Shown: positions 63,119 through 64,000 of the stretch, in pieces | Numbering within the stretch: position 1 is the first letter of the stretch | Layout of the letters: each line of letters begins with the position of its first letter | Assembly (NCBI GenBank): GCA_028710565.1 | Contig: JAQTTV010000008.1 | Span: forward strand, 1-64,000 | DNA from: Gallionella sp. | GTDB lineage: Bacteria > Pseudomonadota > Gammaproteobacteria > Burkholderiales > Gallionellaceae | Reading direction: 5' to 3' | DNA length: 64,000 nt | Notes under the pieces: model-generated | Seen by the model: only the letters and a program-made list of their open reading frames with translations | Database searches by the model: none | What the model was told of the DNA's origin: nothing | Position numbers and translations under genes: made by a program

Positions 63119-64000
63119 CTAGGTTGAGGGTGATTGAAATTCGCGTGTAAGCGGTTGAATCAGCCCATTTAGGTCTCCGCCTTTGATGCCAATTTCGTTG
63201 AGTACTGCATCTAAAATGGGTTGTTGGGCACGGTAGGCTAATGCAGCAGAAACGGCTTGTTCCGCGAGATTGCCGCCTGTGACCGAACCTGTGTTGGTCG
63301 AGGTGTCGTTGCCGCTGCGATTCAGACCATCGACTTGCATGATTTTGATGCTGTCGATTTTTTCCATGGGTTTGACCGAGGCTTCGATTATCCCTGGCAG
63401 GGCTTCGAGCAATCTCATCTTGATTTGCAGCGCGATTTGGTCAGCTGCCAAGGTGTTCAGCGCGGCGTTGCGCATTTCAATGCCCTTCGCTTCCACTTGA
63501 TATTGCACTTGCTGGGCTTCGGCTTTGATTTTCACCGCTTCGGCTAAGTTTTGCGCCGCATCTTTTTCTGCTTCGGCAGAAACCCGCACACCGATGGCTT
63601 GTTGTTGCGCGTCTTGTTCGGCTGAAACCAGTGCGATTTGTTTTTCGCGTTCGGCAACCGCCACTTCACGCGCGGTTTTCACTTGCTCTTCGGCACGCGC
63701 TGCCAAGGCTCGCGCTTCATTGGCTTGGGTTTCCGCTTCGGATTGGGCTTTGGACCTTTCGGCGATGGAAATCAGCTTGTCCTGATCCGCCAGCGTGGTG
63801 CGTTTTTCCTGCTCAATTTTGGCGACTTGCACATCCCGATCCGCTTCAATTTGACGCTGGCGAATGGCACGATTTTTCTCGACATCGGCTTCTTGTACTA
63901 AACGTTCGGCATCAATTCTGGCTTGTTGTGCTTCGCGGTCGCGCTGGGCGGTGATGCTGGCAACTTCGGCTTTTTGTTGGGCGTTGCGGGTGGCGACTTC
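63119..64000 (-). CDS. flotillin family protein (partial, 5' end outside the window)
   Basis: The visible 293 residues form the coiled, E/A/Q-rich C-terminal part of a flotillin (A-E-R-S-K-A-Q-S-E-A-E-T; A-E-A-Q-Q-V-Q-Y-Q-V-E-A-K-G), followed by the family's helical tail and a variable end. The frame is open to the edge of the window with no plausible start (GTG 63832 is internal). Flotillins organise membrane microdomains. The N-terminal membrane and PHB domains must lie beyond 64000. Confidence 0.88.
   Translation of the reverse strand, partial: EVATRNAQQKAEVASITAQRDREAQQARIDAERLVQEADVEKNRAIRQRQIEADRDVQVAKIEQEKRTTLADQDKLISIAERSKAQSEAETQANEARALAARAEEQVKTAREVAVAEREKQIALVSAEQDAQQQAIGVRVSAEAEKDAAQNLAEAVKIKAEAQQVQYQVEAKGIEMRNAALNTLAADQIALQIKMRLLEALPGIIEASVKPMEKIDSIKIMQVDGLNRSGNDTSTNTGSVTGGNLAEQAVSAALAYRAQQPILDAVLNEIGIKGGDLNGLIQPLTREFQSPST

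Overview
The window looks like a chromosomal segment of a free-living gammaproteobacterium with an oxidative sulfur metabolism. This rests on gene content and order only: dciA next to an M23 peptidase and secA, secB-grxC, gpsA, darP/pmbA, MSHA-type pilus genes, and a type I sulfide:quinone oxidoreductase beside an ArsR-type regulator with the two cysteines of persulfide sensors. A Thiotrichales-like sulfur oxidiser is my best guess. I saw no rRNA, tRNA or CRISPR array.

Layout. 1-8 kb: secA, a membrane-anchored M23 peptidase, divergent dciA, then a pilus block (an internally duplicated membrane protein, mshG, mshE). 8-13 kb: trmL, gpsA, an SH3 protein, secB, grxC, a rhodanese, a PglL/Wzy-type O-oligosaccharyltransferase and a DUF2892 protein. 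13-19.5 kb: a sulfide-response block on the minus strand, arsR-hlyD-sqr, then a terminator and an RND transporter. 19.5-28 kb: gpmI, ctpA, a small Cys/His protein, a MoeB/ThiF-like E1 enzyme, and a glycan cluster in which two paralogous glycosyltransferases flank a Wzy/O-antigen ligase protein, followed by an SDR. 28-34.6 kb (minus): beta carbonic anhydrase, purC, purE, fbp, glmS, rlmL-like. 34.8-38.3 kb: RNB exoribonuclease, TonB-like protein, vapBC.

38.3-46.5 kb is an accessory island. It holds the stump of a lost RND gene, a complete IS982-family element with 7-bp target duplications, a XamI-like restriction-modification pair flanked by two directly repeated 140-150 bp MITEs (one with a perfect 9-bp target duplication), and a run of same-strand orphan genes. 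Between and around these orphans are sites built like integron attC recombination sites. The best, 45606-45668, sits on the stop codon of one gene, and its end sequence is the exact complement of the sequence at that gene's start, as expected of an integron cassette. No integrase is visible, so this looks like a decaying cassette cluster without integrase. An exact FNR-type box lies just upstream of its first gene.

46.5-64 kb returns to housekeeping genes: pmbA, darP, a carboxylesterase, an RluA-type synthase, lipB, an AIM24-like protein, a frameshifted [2Fe-2S] domain remnant, a hemerythrin, xerD-ogt-IMPase-thioredoxin-like protein, an L,D-transpeptidase, a Fic protein with a 5' frameshift, rsmE, a KdpD-like kinase lacking the usual N-terminal module with kdpE and kup, and a partial flotillin. 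Short palindromic REP-like repeats recur in spacers, and one lies in frame inside the RNB gene.
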